DNA from: Epithemia pelagica
Lineage: Eukaryota > Bacillariophyta > Bacillariophyceae > Surirellales > Surirellaceae
Reading direction: 5' to 3'
Assembly: GCA_946965045.2 (NCBI GenBank)
Contig: OX337232.1
Location: forward strand, 1,178,001 to 1,242,000
Length of the DNA: 64,000 bases
The notes beneath the pieces are model-generated. The model was not told where the DNA came from and did no database searches. It was given only the letters and a program-made list of their open reading frames with translations. The stretch's first letter is position 1; each line of letters opens with the position of its first letter. A program made the position numbers and the translations under genes. Shown piece by piece: positions 51,093-61,851 of the stretch.

Positions 51093-51563
51093 CCAGACGC
51101 AGCAGCAATGACCGAGAGGCAGCACCAGTCGTGACTATGTGGAAGGGATGATTTCACCGATACGACAAACGAAGCTATCGACTTGAATGACGAAAAGGGA
51201 CATATCCCGTGAAGATTGGCTCATCTCACTGCTTCATTTGTCAAATGGCAAACTGATCACATGTGGGCGGGATCAGTGCACTAATTCAGGACTCCCTCCG
51301 GCTAGTAGGGACTGCTTTGGCCCGGTCCTATGATTGTAGTTACTATCAATGAAATACTTCCCCTTGCCTAAACAGAACACTCTTCAACATCAAATCGTTC
51401 GAGGAATGTCATCGCCGGACAGTCACTGATGTTGACTTGTCCAGAATCGATCCCAGGAATCCCAGGTGACGAGGTGATGACGCCTAATCAAGGCATTCAT
51501 ACAAGGAGGCTGTCTCTATTATGCGTCGGTCCCTGCCAGTCCCAGAATTCGAGACTGATGAAA

Positions 51564-51603
<40 letters not shown>

Positions 51604-52652
51604 ACCAACATCAACCAACAGCCCCATTCGTCAATTTCCCGCCCTCTGAAGGAACGGAACCCAAATGATCGAAGAGTTGTCGGTTGTCGTAGAAACGACC
51701 GCTGCCACCTGCCACTATTGCTTCTACTGCTCACTTTTGCTCTTCGCACAGATCATACTGCTACTGCTCACTGCTCGTGCTGCCGCCCTCCTTTGCAGGA
51801 ACTACCTCTAGAACCCTGTTGTGATCAAAAGTGCTGCGAATGCAAAAGAAGAAGAAAGTAAGTACAATATGAAGAGCAGAGAGCACAAGGCACATACAAA
51901 AGTAGGGCTTGTACGGCTTATCTTGCCAACTGAAATCTTTGATGGCCGAACAGCTCCCCCCACTCCCACGCTCCAACGCTCCCCCGCTTGCCCCCAAGAT
52001 CATTTAACAAGCGGGGAGACGGAGTTTTATACCTTACAGTCCCAACAATTATCCGCCATTGCCCATTCTCATCATGAGAAAGTTCCGTAATCCTTCGAAT
52101 TACCAATGCAACCCAGCGCCTTTTCACCTACCAATCCAAGATGGTAGTCCAATTCGCCTGGAGCAACGCACTCATTGATACGAGTACGATAAAAATATGA
52201 AATTCCAAGCGGATCAACATCATAATATAATAAAAAATATTATGAATGAAACAATATATAGTCGCAAAGGAGTAAGAGATATTTCCGTATGGGCTCGTAA
52301 TACGGACCTTGTCATTGGTTTCGCCTCAAAACTGCATAGGGACTCTTCCAACAAGTCGGCAAGTGGGAAGGGCCGAATGACTTCTACACTATTACAGAAG
52401 CAGTGTACAGAAAAATTATCAATTCTAAATCAACAAAGGCATGCCGAGTCTAATGTACAAAGATGTGTAATAGAATACTATGAAATTGAAGGCACGGAAT
52501 CGTGCCACAATCTATTATCTTGGTTGGGACAGTATGGAATCGTGGTGAAGCAATGAATCGCGTCGGGACTTATTTTTAATTTAACAATATTTTTTTTGTG
52601 TTAATCGAATTCCATGTGGTTTTGATTATGGAGTGTGACTGGAGCGATTATC
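51093..52652. other. Intergenic, mostly without recognisable features
   Basis: 1.56 kb up to the TIR element. It contains a (GA)16 microsatellite at 51569-51600 and an AT-rich stretch near 52195-52260. The frame at 52197-52556 (119 codons) has no known motif. Confidence 0.4.
51569..51600. repeat. (GA)16 microsatellite
   Basis: Uninterrupted GA dinucleotides. Confidence 0.95.
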
Positions 52653-54057
52653 AGTGTCCACTGCTTAGCTGTTTTTTGTCTGTGCCACCTTCATAGGTTC
52701 CCAAGTGGACACAGACAGAAAATTTCACTTTTCGTCTGTCCTTTTCACCAATATGGTTCCTCGTGCTGGTGGAAATGCCGGCGTGCAAGTGACAGTTGGC
52801 GGCTAGCATCTTCCTGTGACCGTGACCACGATTCAAATTTGGAATCCTTTCACACGACTTTCGTCTCGTCACAAAAATCTCACGCGGTGTCAAAAACATC
52901 GACATTGACCATGAAACGAGCTCTTTCCGAATCCTTGCGACCTGAAGCAGTATTTTGGTTTTTCTCTCTTGTTGCTTGTTGTTTGTCTCTTAGCTTCTTT
53001 CATGTCCTGCATAGTTTTCTCACACGTTATCTCATTAATCTTTGTCCCTGTTAATGTTGATGCTTGGTGCTCCTTTGATTTTGTCGCAATGAAATGGAGG
53101 ACAAGTCATTGTAGGCCGTTTGCCACAACTTCTCCTTGCTTTAATCGTAGTGCTGTTTGATTGTTGGTTGGTTGTGTTCTTATTTTTGTAGCATGTTTTT
53201 TTACTCTCATCATTGTGCTTCGCCCATCTCCATGTCGACCACAGATCAAGAACCTTTCGTTGTGTGTCGGATACTCAAGTACCTAGACCTAGAGATGACG
53301 ACAAACTGAGGCAGCTTGTTGCCACTAGGCCTACTCAAACTAGTCTTCATAGATTACAGAGTCGATCAGATATGCTTCAAGATGGCCTCAAACCTACACC
53401 AGAGTGTCATGGTTGTTGAAAGCACGGCAATAACACGCACAATCTTACAAAATCTATGAAAGATTAGAACTAAACTTCTGATAGAAACTTCTAAAATACT
53501 CCTACAAAGAAATGAAGCTCTATGTGGTCTCCAATTTTAAGCCGAGGCTCGAATGGAGAGTTGGCATTCCATAGGCACAAACATTCACTCTCAGTGAAGT
53601 GGACAGAGAGAGAGACAGTTGTCGAATGTCGAATATCAGAAGAGAAAAACGAATACAAGTGTGAGGGAGAAGTTAGAATGACAGTACAAGAACTGTTGTT
53701 GTCATGGAAACATTTTTGTACGTTCAAACTTACCTCAATTGCATGAAAGGTGACAATTCATGCCATGCCATTGTGGGTGATGGCCTCTGTATGATTTTAT
53801 GGGGGATTTGGATGGCGCATTCTGCAAAGACCAACCAACCGTCATCCATGCAGGGCCGCTTGCTGGGCATGCGTCTAATTCATGAACTGCGAAAACTCCA
53901 GCTGCAACTTCCGGTAATGGACTCAAAACATAGGTAATCCTTCTACTACTCAGAGTATCGTCACCATATAACATTTTTAATTTTCACACAGTAATACCTC
54001 TTATATGATCATACTAGGTACAGATTATTTTAATATGAGGAAAACATCCAGAGTCAC

Positions 54058-54375
54058 GGATGTCGGAGGATTTGGTAGATGTCGGATGATGTCGGATGAT
54101 GTCGGAGGATGTCGGATGATGTCGGATGATGTCGGATGTTTTTATCGCCAAAAGAATATGTACTCTCCAGCAAATGGGATTCTTCACGAGAAATCACAAG
54201 GTTTCAAGTCACTGATTGACGGTAGGCCCATCAACTGAAGGAGCACCGCTGGATTTTGAGGCAAACCATGTTTGCGCGCGAGCCCGAAACGACATCAAAC
54301 GACATCAAACGACATCAAACAACATCAAACGACATACAAACGACATACCAACGACATACCTTTCGACATTCCCGT
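54058..54375. repeat. Two opposed short tandem arrays (GATGTCGGAT and CGACATCAAA units)
   Basis: 54058-54139 repeats a 10-nt unit ATGATGTCGG. 54288-54375 repeats ACGACATCAA, which is nearly the reverse complement (TGATGTCG core). They are separated by about 150 bp, so a single strand could fold into a long imperfect hairpin. Confidence 0.75.
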
Positions 54376-54540
54376 TTGTTCCATACTAGAGAATGGTAAA
54401 TCATATTCTACGGTATCATAATACGTACTTTGTATTAATATCGATCCTTTGTTTTGGTTTCGTCCGTTGGGTATTGGGAGAGAATATGCGACTCACGTGT
54501 AGTTACCGGAAGTTGCTGTGTATGCGTGCCAATTCCAATT

Positions 54541-55702
54541 CCCTCCGACTAGATGTCCGCTTCTTAGCTCGTCTGTTCGGGCAAGACATACCCAATCTCA
54601 CAGACAAAAAAATGAATGGAAATTTCACATCCATCGGTGGAAAGGCTGGCGTGATGTGACAGTTGGAAGATGGCAGGCGTTCTGCTCAACAAGACTCAAA
54701 ATAGTGTTCTCAGTGAGTTAACGGGTCACAAAATCGATGCAGGCAACAAAACGAGGCAATGACCAAACCAACACCAAAAACGGCATGCTTCGTCCCTGGC
54801 CATCTCATCTCATCTTTGTCACTGCACATCCATCATGGTAAGTTCTGGAATGGCTAATACTTGCATTGGAATGGACAATGTTTAGTTGTAGGCTCTCACT
54901 ACGTTGCCAGTTGCCATAGTGTGTCATTTGTTTGTGCCATGTAACATCCATTTTGGTCGATGCCATGTGGGGCTGCTGGCATCATTTGTAGGATTCTTAT
55001 AGGACAAAATAGAGCTATAGACCTCAATTAGGAGTAGGTAGGATAAGTGGAGGAAGCCATCCATTTTTCCTCTGCTGTCGCTCAGTTTGGGTCTTTAGTG
55101 GATTGTGATGTCGACCTGCTCCTGTTGTTCTTTTTTTGTTGCCATGAGCATGACTTGTCTTTCCCAGCAGTGCAGGGGACTCTACACTCTATATGCTCCA
55201 TAACGCAACTAGAAAGAGACGTATTCTAAAATAGGACTGTATGTGGTTGCAAAGAGACAAGCCTACGGCAACGGCACGGTGTTGTGGAGGAGGGTCCACT
55301 TTTAAACGGACACAAACACTAGAAACAACCACACTTCTCCTAGAAAAAACAAAGAAAGGATGGGGTAGAGCAAAACACTATCTATGGTCTATATGTCAAA
55401 TGTCCATGGTGTGCAGATGATGGAGAATGCATTGTGATGGTGCATGTCCATTATCCATGTCAAAAGGTGCGTAGTGAAAATAATGTGGGTTGCAACTTGG
55501 GACGACAATCAAGAATGGGGAAGACCAACGGTCAAAGTGCGCACGCCTGCTCACAAAATTTCAAAACGGTGATCCAGAAGGCCGGCGTGATCATTTTCAT
55601 TTTGACCCGAAATTTTCTTCAAAAACGCAAAAAAACCAAAATTAAAATGGTTGGTCGCGGAGAGCGGCTGGGGGGCTAAGAAGCGGACACCTAGTCGGAG
55701 GG
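54541..55702 (+). mobile_element. Non-autonomous TIR element, copy 1 (about 1.16 kb)
   Basis: Seen: starts CCCTCCGACTAGATGTCCGC (54541) and ends with the reverse complement of CCCTCCGACTAGGTGTCCGC (55702); the TIR is about 28 bp with one mismatch and includes CTTCTTAGC. No clear target duplication. No transposase. A near-identical copy lies inverted at 61852-63023. The short frame 55434-55679 differs by one residue between the copies, but both are probably non-coding. Confidence 0.8.
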
Positions 55703-55810
55703 TTAGTCATTTCCATTTGCGTCAAATAGGAAATTTTCTGTCTGTGTCCACTTGGCACTTGGCAACCTATGAAGGTGGCACAGACAAAAAACAGCTAAGC
55801 AGTGGACACT

Positions 55811-56181
55811 TATACCGAGGGTTCCACGAGTAGATATTATTTATAGGTGTATGCCCTCATCTGTAGAGCAGAAGGTTCGCATTCCCCGAAGGTTATTGGT
55901 TCCAGGAGTTGCCGTTTCTCGGTGCTCGTAGTCTTTGTACTTTGTACCAGTACGAGTACAACTATGAGTACTCCCAGTATTTAATTTAAGGAACGCTCCC
56001 AACACAGTACAAAGAATGCACAACCTGACCAATGATCACGCCCACGAGCGTCTCTCGATCGCAAGTTGTCGGTCAGCCCTTTGGTAACGTCTCACGCACA
56101 TAACATTGACATGGAAACAATCCTCGAGACCAAACGATCATATTTTATAAAATCAAGCAATTTCAATCAAGGGACGACACC
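55811..56181. promoter_or_regulatory. Upstream region of HA-domain gene A
   Basis: 370 bp including a GTACTTTGTACCAGTACGAGTACA-like simple-sequence patch (about 55925-55980). No other motif recognised. Confidence 0.35.
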
Positions 56182-57237
56182 ATGAACAATCCGTATTGCA
56201 ACTCTTACCCGGTGAACATGGGCATTGCCTCCACCAAGAAGGATTCCTACACGTACAGACCGGAATCCTTGTTCAGCATGGCCATGTACGAAGTTGGTTC
56301 CATGCCGCACTCTGCTCGAACAAGGAATACGAGGTCGCAGTTCTATCCGGTGCAAGAGTACAAGGATCTTGTATTGAGAGATATTCTGGACCTTTCGGGA
56401 GATTGCCTTTTCAGTGACGATGAAGAAGATGACGATCATGATATGGTTGTGCCCATGGCTCCTGTCTCATCGGCACCTCCCTCGGCTCCCATGGCAATGG
56501 TTTCCGAAGAGTCAAGCAGCAGTTTCTCAGAAGATCTCGAATGGTCCCAACTCGAAGACCCACTGCTTGATGCCACAGAAACCGAAGATATTCCTGTGGC
56601 CGCGGCCTTGGTGAGCAGTATGGAGTTGGACTCCTCAGTACCCGCTGCACAGGTCTACAAGAAGCGCTCCAGGGACGCACTGGTTGCCGAAACTCATGAT
56701 GATACAGTGGACGATGAGGAAAGTGAAAGCAGTTTGGGACAAGACGACGATCGCCGGTTCCGCCCCTACCAAGAGGGACAATGGTTTGAAAAATTCGATG
56801 AGCTCTGCCGATACCGAAAGGCGAATGGAAATTGTCTGGTGCCTCACACCTACAAACAAAACCTTCCCTTGGCTCGCTGGGTCAAACGACAAAGGTATCA
56901 ATACAAGCTAATGAGAGATGGAAAGCCATCAACCATGACAGAGGAACGAGCAAAGGCTTTGGAAGAGATCGATTTTGTCTGGGACTCTCAGGCTGCCGCC
57001 TGGGGTGAACGACTATCGGAGCTACGACACTATCGCTGTCGTTTCCTACATTGCAACGTTCCGAGCAACTACAACGAAAATCCCCAACTGGCAACGTGGG
57101 TGAAATGTCAAAGAAGGCAGTACAAATTGTTCATGGAGGGAAAGCCATCCAACATGACGCCCCAGCGCATCCGAGAACTTGGAAAACTCGGGTTTGAGTG
57201 GGAGCTTCGCAGCTACAAGAAGCAACGCATGGACTAA
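56182..57237 (+). CDS. Helicase-associated (HA) domain protein A, 351 aa
   Basis: Seen: the N-terminal 180 residues are acidic and Ser/Ala/Pro-rich (FSDDEEDDDHDMVVPMAP) with a basic KKRSRD near 155. Two HA repeats follow. Repeat 1 (about 198-268) is QWFEKFDELCRYRKANGNC, VPHTYKQNLPLARWVKRQRYQY, EERAKALEEIDFVWD. Repeat 2 (about 271-341) is WGERLSELRHYRCRFLHCNVPSNY, PQLATWVKCQRRQYKLFMEG, RIRELGKLGFEWE. Known: HA domains (PF03457) are three-helix bundles thought to bind nucleic acid; stand-alone HA proteins are expanded in diatoms. No helicase domain is present. Inferred: a nuclear DNA-binding regulator. ATG 56182; one exon. A paralogue with the same two repeats is at 59944-61647 in opposite orientation. 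Confidence 0.87.
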   Translation: MNNPYCNSYPVNMGIASTKKDSYTYRPESLFSMAMYEVGSMPHSARTRNTRSQFYPVQEYKDLVLRDILDLSGDCLFSDDEEDDDHDMVVPMAPVSSAPPSAPMAMVSEESSSSFSEDLEWSQLEDPLLDATETEDIPVAAALVSSMELDSSVPAAQVYKKRSRDALVAETHDDTVDDEESESSLGQDDDRRFRPYQEGQWFEKFDELCRYRKANGNCLVPHTYKQNLPLARWVKRQRYQYKLMRDGKPSTMTEERAKALEEIDFVWDSQAAAWGERLSELRHYRCRFLHCNVPSNYNENPQLATWVKCQRRQYKLFMEGKPSNMTPQRIRELGKLGFEWELRSYKKQRMD

Positions 57238-58187
57238 GTTACTGTCCTTACAACTTTTTATTGGAATCCAAGGCAATGATACTGGCAGGGTTGTTTCCAT
57301 ATTAGATTTTAAAGTCCATACACTACATCATTTTGACGCAATGACTAATATTTCTTGATAAGCAATAAGAATTTTTCTCTACTTCTACATTCTACATTCT
57401 ACATCCTCCTACTGTTCGCATTATCAAACGATTGCCATTTTGTGATAAAGAGTTGGATATGAGGGAAAGGTCGGATCAAGAATGTGACTGTTCCATCTCT
57501 GCGCTATTCGGAGAAGTCCCTTTTCGAAGATGAGAAGACAGAAGACACAATCTTCCTCCAGCTATGCAGTGTCTATAATCCTATTATCATTATCAAACCC
57601 GGTAGCTACTCGTAGTCAAACGCGCTTTTTGTGTCGTCTTCTCGTTTCTTGATCTTGACGATGGCTGCCATCATGAACGTGGCGGACAAAGTGGGGATCG
57701 TGAACATGACGGCTTCCACATGCTCCACGCCCAACCGCCCACGTAGGACCAGAAGATGGGGAAGATGGGAACTCCAGCACTCGTTTTCGAAAGAAGGAAA
57801 ATGTAGCATGAAGGTTACCCTACAAATTTGCAAGAAAGGATGATCTTTTCACAGTTCACAATCGTACTCGTACGAGTACCCGTACGAGGTACGAGTACCG
57901 AGTAACCTTACGAGTATCACACTGGTACAACAAGTAGGAGTATTCTTACGAGTACCCGTAATAGTAGTTAAGGAGTACAATCTACCGCATTATGCACTGG
58001 TATTCGCTATGCAAGGTTCATGGGATGCGAACTGAGGAGGACCATGTCGTCTGTCCGGCACCCGCAAACAAAAAGTCTTTCGGTCGCCTATTTACATATC
58101 AGTCGCAGAAGAGACGCCAAAGCTCCACCACAGAACGAGTGAGCAGAAGAAGACCCGAGACAACATAGCAGACGAAGACAACGGACC
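57238..58187. other. Intergenic with GTACGAGTAC-type simple sequence
   Basis: 950 bp. A 75-codon minus-strand frame (57606-57833) ends in a membrane-like helix and charged tail (IPTLSATFMMAAIVKIKKRE) but is not otherwise supported. 57860-57975 is degenerate GTACGAGTAC/GTACTCGTAC sequence. Confidence 0.4.
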
Positions 58188-59076
58188 ATGACAAGCAGAA
58201 CGCCAGAGGAGCTCAAGGAGTACGTCCCCATGTCATTGAAGGATTGAGGAGAATTGCTTCTCACTCTCACATTTCGAATTTTTGTTCCCTCAACGACGAC
58301 ATAGACTGGGTAACAAGGCCTTTGGGTCGAAGGATTTTACGGCCGCAATTCAGCACTATACTGATGCCATCCAACTGGATCCCAAGAACCATATTCTTTT
58401 CTCCAATAGGAGCGCATCATATGCAAGCATCCAAAAGCATGACAAAGCAGCTAGCGACGCGAAAGAGTGCATTCGACTCGATCCCACCTTTGTAAAAGGA
58501 TACTATCGTTTGGTGACGGCTCAGATTGGTTTGAAACAGTATGATCTGGCCCTCTCAACGATTCGTCAGGGGCTTGCTGTCGATGCTGATAATGCGCAGC
58601 TCATGAAACAACAACGCATGGTACAGCAGTTGAAGCGTTCACACGATGCCACTCTAAAAAAACGGACTGAACAAGGATCGAAAAGCAGTTCATCCGCGCC
58701 TTTTGTTTCGGGAGGTGTTGACGGATCAATGAATAGCGAAATGCAAGAATTGCTCGTCCAATTTACGCAAACAAAAAGAGATCTTGAGATGGAAAATGTG
58801 AACCTAAATAAGATGGAACGAGAAGAAAAGATTGCTGACTTGACCAGACAAGAACTCCTTCCACTTCCGGACGACCAAAAATGCTATCGATCGATTGGGA
58901 AAATGTTTTTACTTTCCAAAAAGGAGCACGTTGTTGAACGCCTGGATACGACAATTCAAGATTCCAAAACGAAGCGAGAAGAGCTCCAACAAAAGATTGG
59001 CTACTTGGAACGAAAAATGCAGTCGCAACAGCAAAATATGGTGGAACTTCAAAAGCAGGCACCAGCAAGCGAGTGA
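58188..59076 (+). CDS. TPR-prefoldin beta-like fusion protein, about 267 aa, two exons
   Basis: Seen: exon 1 is only 32 nt (58188-58219, MTSRTPEELK). The intron 58220-58304 (GTACGT ... GACATAG) joins in frame to ELGNKAFGSKDFTAAIQHYTDAI. Residues about 8-110 are three TPR motifs (NKAF..KDF.AAI..Y..AI..DP; LFSNRSASYAS; GYYRLVTAQIGLKQYDLAL). Residues about 150-262 resemble prefoldin subunit 1: coiled coil, IADLTRQELLPLPDDQKCYRSIGKMFLL, coiled coil. Known: prefoldin delivers nascent actin and tubulin to the CCT chaperonin; TPR domains of this class bind the C-terminal EEVD-type tails of Hsp70/Hsp90. Prefoldin 1 is normally a stand-alone protein of about 120 aa. Inferred: a cytosolic chaperone adaptor linking the two systems. 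Confidence 0.82.
58220..58304 (+). other. Intron of the TPR-prefoldin gene
   Basis: 85 nt, GTACGT ... CATAG. Removal supplies the ATG and the start of the first TPR. Confidence 0.8.
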
Positions 59077-59943
59077 AACTGGAGCGGTGTTGAAGAGCAG
59101 GCATGATGTATTTGTGTTTTGCACAGGGAAAACACAACGGGAGACGTCTCTCTAGAGTCTCCATTCTGTTGTTTCTCAGTCCAGACATTTTCATCATGTA
59201 TTAGAGAGATGCTAACCTATCTATTGGAGTTTCAACGCAGCTTCTGCTCACAATCGCCCACTTTCAACCAAATCAACTGCCCTTTCGCGGAGTGAACATA
59301 CGACATGGAGGTCGCGGTTGAAATATGCCCTCTAAGGTCTTCGAAAAAGGATTAATTAGTAGGGAATATGGAATCGCAGTTGGAGAGGGCACAGCAATTA
59401 TCGAGATCAACCAAATTGGAGTCGGTCAATGGCTCTATCTTCATTCCTGTTCATCCATGATCCATCAATCTAAGCCACCTGCATTGTCGCGTGATGATAT
59501 CTTGGGATATATACGGTGAAGACATGTTGGCATAGGTTTATTTTAACGTTCATGGCGTTACCTCGACAACGACCCGTTGCGAATAAACCACGTAGTCTTG
59601 CTGCATGATGATCCACTCACCATGCGTAGCGACATCCACGCTCATGTTGCCACCTGCGATGTTCATCTCGAAATAGCTCTCCGTGGAAAAATTCTTCTCT
59701 TGATCGATGGCAATGCCTTGCCCCTGGCAGACCAAACTTAAAGCTCACGTCCAGTCGTCAAGAACATGGGAGTGTGTAATCCTAGGTATTTTGTAATACT
59801 TGTCGGACGTATGGAACAAATTTTATCAGTGATTCACGGCCTCGCGTATAGGATTAGGCGAATCTGAAACCCAGAAGCTATGATGTTTTCGTTGTCCCTT
59901 CAATGCCGTAGGTAAGGCGAGCCCCTTATCTTTTCCTCTGAAG
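59077..59943. other. Intergenic between two convergent genes, with a possible coding remnant
   Basis: 870 bp. A minus-strand frame at 59550-59735 reads like a protein fragment (SYFEMNIAGGNMSVDVATHG, DYVVYSQRVVVEV) but has stops just upstream. It may be a last exon or a relic. Otherwise nothing recognised. Confidence 0.3.
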
Positions 59944-61647
59944 CTATAGACCTTGTGGCGATGGAAAATGACTGGAAGAAGATGGGGGTTTCGCTTCCCG
60001 ATTCTTGGAGCTTGAGGATCGAACTTCCCACTCGAAACCGCGTCCCTCCAGTTGATTTATTCGCTCTGGGCACATGGCACTCCCCTTGCCGTCCATGTAG
60101 AGCTTGTACTGCCTTCGCTGACATTTAACCCATGTAGCCAGTTTCTTGTCATAGTAGTTGCTTGGAACGTTGCAGTGTCCATGCTCTCTGCGAAACTTAT
60201 CAAGGGCCATGAGCTTCTCCCTCCAATTGACTTCATGCGAATCCCATACAAAATCGAGTTGGTTCAACATCTCAAGTCGCTCGAGTGTCATGGTGGAGGG
60301 TTTGTGCTCTTTCAGTAGTTTATACTGCCTCCGCTGGCGTTTGACCCACCTTGCCAACTGGAGATTAGGCGGGTAGGTGTGAGGGACAGCCGCATGACCA
60401 TGCTCCTGATGGAAGTGCATCAGTTCCTTGTACCGGTGAGACCATTTCTCTTCGTGAAAGGGTTTGAAGCGTGAGTCACCCTCGTCCTCCTCCTCCTCAT
60501 CATCGTGTGAGAGCGAAGGAATATTTGGAATTGGCCCTCGTTGCATGTGTGCACGCGCCGGTGCCATTTCTCCGGAAGAGAACGTCAGCGTAGGGACATG
60601 GACATGAGAGTAGGAGGCAGAAGACGCATATGGTGGAGCTTGTCGAGGTGGTGATGTCATGCTTGCTGCTCGAGAGGATCCCATCTGTACTGGATTATGC
60701 GTTGGTGCAAAGTTTCCCGGACTTCGTTGCTCCTGGTGGTCACCACGGAAGTGAAGCGGCTCCAACACTTCAGAAGAAGATCGAAAGACTTCTTCAAAGT
60801 TCCCCGTATACGGCTGGCCTTGTGGTTCAGAAGAGTCGTGCTCTTGTCTATGCCGGTGCTGTTGCATCTGAGGGTAGGTTGTTTGTGAGATGGAATGAAG
60901 GAGACTATCAATTCGATCCATTTCTTGAGGAGGGCGATGTGATGGTTGATGGTGTGACGTTTGATGTTGAGAATGACGAGGCGGCGGTGGTGGTGGCAAA
61001 GAAGGACCAAAATCGAGATCTGGAGAAGTGTACTGTCCCGCTGGCGTCACGTGGCTGTGATGAGTGGGAGAATAGGAACGCTGATGCTGTTGATGTTGCT
61101 GCTGCGGGGGCTCAATTCCACCCCAATCATCTCCCCGAAGACTCGTGGCCATTCGTGGCAAACCAGGCGTTGAATTCGATGTGGAGGATGAAAAACCATA
61201 ACTTGAAAAGTTACTGCTCCCTGGCGGCGAATCCATTTCACTTTCTCCCCGTAGACCACCAGCGGAGAATCGATTTACCAGCGGCTTGCGGAAAGATGTA
61301 GAGACACTGCATTCTTTGCTTTCTCCAGCAGCTCTTCGACTCAGTGACTGATGTTTTCCAAAATTGAAGGCTTCGTCAATTGAGAGAGGCGCAAAGGGGT
61401 CATCATCAGGAACCACAATTCGTTCTTGATGTCTCAGTTGCGGAAGCGGAAGCTGCGCCGGTGCAAACTCCTGTTGAGCGTGGCGTTGCTGTTGTTGATG
61501 GGAAAAGCGGTCAAACATGTTGTTGTTGTTAGCTGATGGTGGTATTAGGCTGTTTCTCGAATCTCCACACCCGCCATGGCGATTCTGTATCGGACTTGTT
61601 CTGTGCATACGATCTGTTTCTCTGTGGCTGTGTTTGTTTTCCGTCAT
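59944..61647 (-). CDS. Helicase-associated (HA) domain protein B, 567 aa
   Basis: Seen: residues 1-385 are low complexity (Gln/His/Ser/Pro-rich, with PPPPPPRHSQHQTSHHQPS). An acidic hinge (DDEEEEDEGDSRFKPF) leads into two HA repeats. Repeat 1 is KWSHRYKELMHFHQEHGHAAVP, LQLARWVKRQRRQYKLLKEH, LEMLNQLDFVWD. Repeat 2 is WREKLMALDKFRREHGHCNVPSNY, KLATWVKCQRRQYKLYMDG, RINQLEGRGFEWEVR. Known: as for protein A, HA repeats are proposed nucleic-acid binders. Inferred: probable nuclear regulator, with the Gln/Pro-rich N-terminus acting as an activation-type region. Start ATG at 61647. Repeats are far more similar to protein A than the N-termini, pointing to a local inverted duplication with a conserved DNA-binding part. 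Confidence 0.87.
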   Translation of the reverse strand: MTENKHSHRETDRMHRTSPIQNRHGGCGDSRNSLIPPSANNNNMFDRFSHQQQQRHAQQEFAPAQLPLPQLRHQERIVVPDDDPFAPLSIDEAFNFGKHQSLSRRAAGESKECSVSTSFRKPLVNRFSAGGLRGESEMDSPPGSSNFSSYGFSSSTSNSTPGLPRMATSLRGDDWGGIEPPQQQHQQHQRSYSPTHHSHVTPAGQYTSPDLDFGPSLPPPPPPRHSQHQTSHHQPSHRPPQEMDRIDSLLHSISQTTYPQMQQHRHRQEHDSSEPQGQPYTGNFEEVFRSSSEVLEPLHFRGDHQEQRSPGNFAPTHNPVQMGSSRAASMTSPPRQAPPYASSASYSHVHVPTLTFSSGEMAPARAHMQRGPIPNIPSLSHDDEEEEDEGDSRFKPFHEEKWSHRYKELMHFHQEHGHAAVPHTYPPNLQLARWVKRQRRQYKLLKEHKPSTMTLERLEMLNQLDFVWDSHEVNWREKLMALDKFRREHGHCNVPSNYYDKKLATWVKCQRRQYKLYMDGKGSAMCPERINQLEGRGFEWEVRSSSSKNREAKPPSSSSHFPSPQGL

Positions 61648-61851
61648 GAGGTTAAGCTATTATGCTATTGTCTGTTGATCAAATCTCATCTCGCCGATTT
61701 GGAAGAAGTTGTGAGACTCCTTGTTGGTGCAATAGGGCTGTTATTGTGGGGGGTGCTCTAACGAAAGGCTGGGCACCTCCCTGCCAGCGTTTCAGTAAGA
61801 TTTAGGCATCCAACCAGGGCTCCATGGACACTCCCACTTCTTTCTCTTCTA

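Larger units (their letters stand above)
52653..55810. mobile_element. TIR DNA transposon-like element (about 3.16 kb), no transposase recognised
   Basis: Seen: ends are inverted repeats of about 75 bp. The left end starts AGTGTCCACTGCTTAGCTG (52653). The right end (55728-55810) is its reverse complement, with one substitution and an extra 8 bp near AAGTGGACAC. Flanks read GATTATC and TATACCG, so no exact target duplication is clear. Internal short frames (for example 53522-53746, 53704-53937) match no transposase. It contains another TIR element at 54541-55702 and opposed short-repeat arrays at 54058-54375. Inferred: a non-autonomous or decayed DNA transposon. Confidence 0.65.

Noticed and set aside
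54058-54375. Possible CRISPR-like array
   Set aside because: Units are 10 bp with no spacers, in a eukaryotic repeat region. These are simple tandem arrays.
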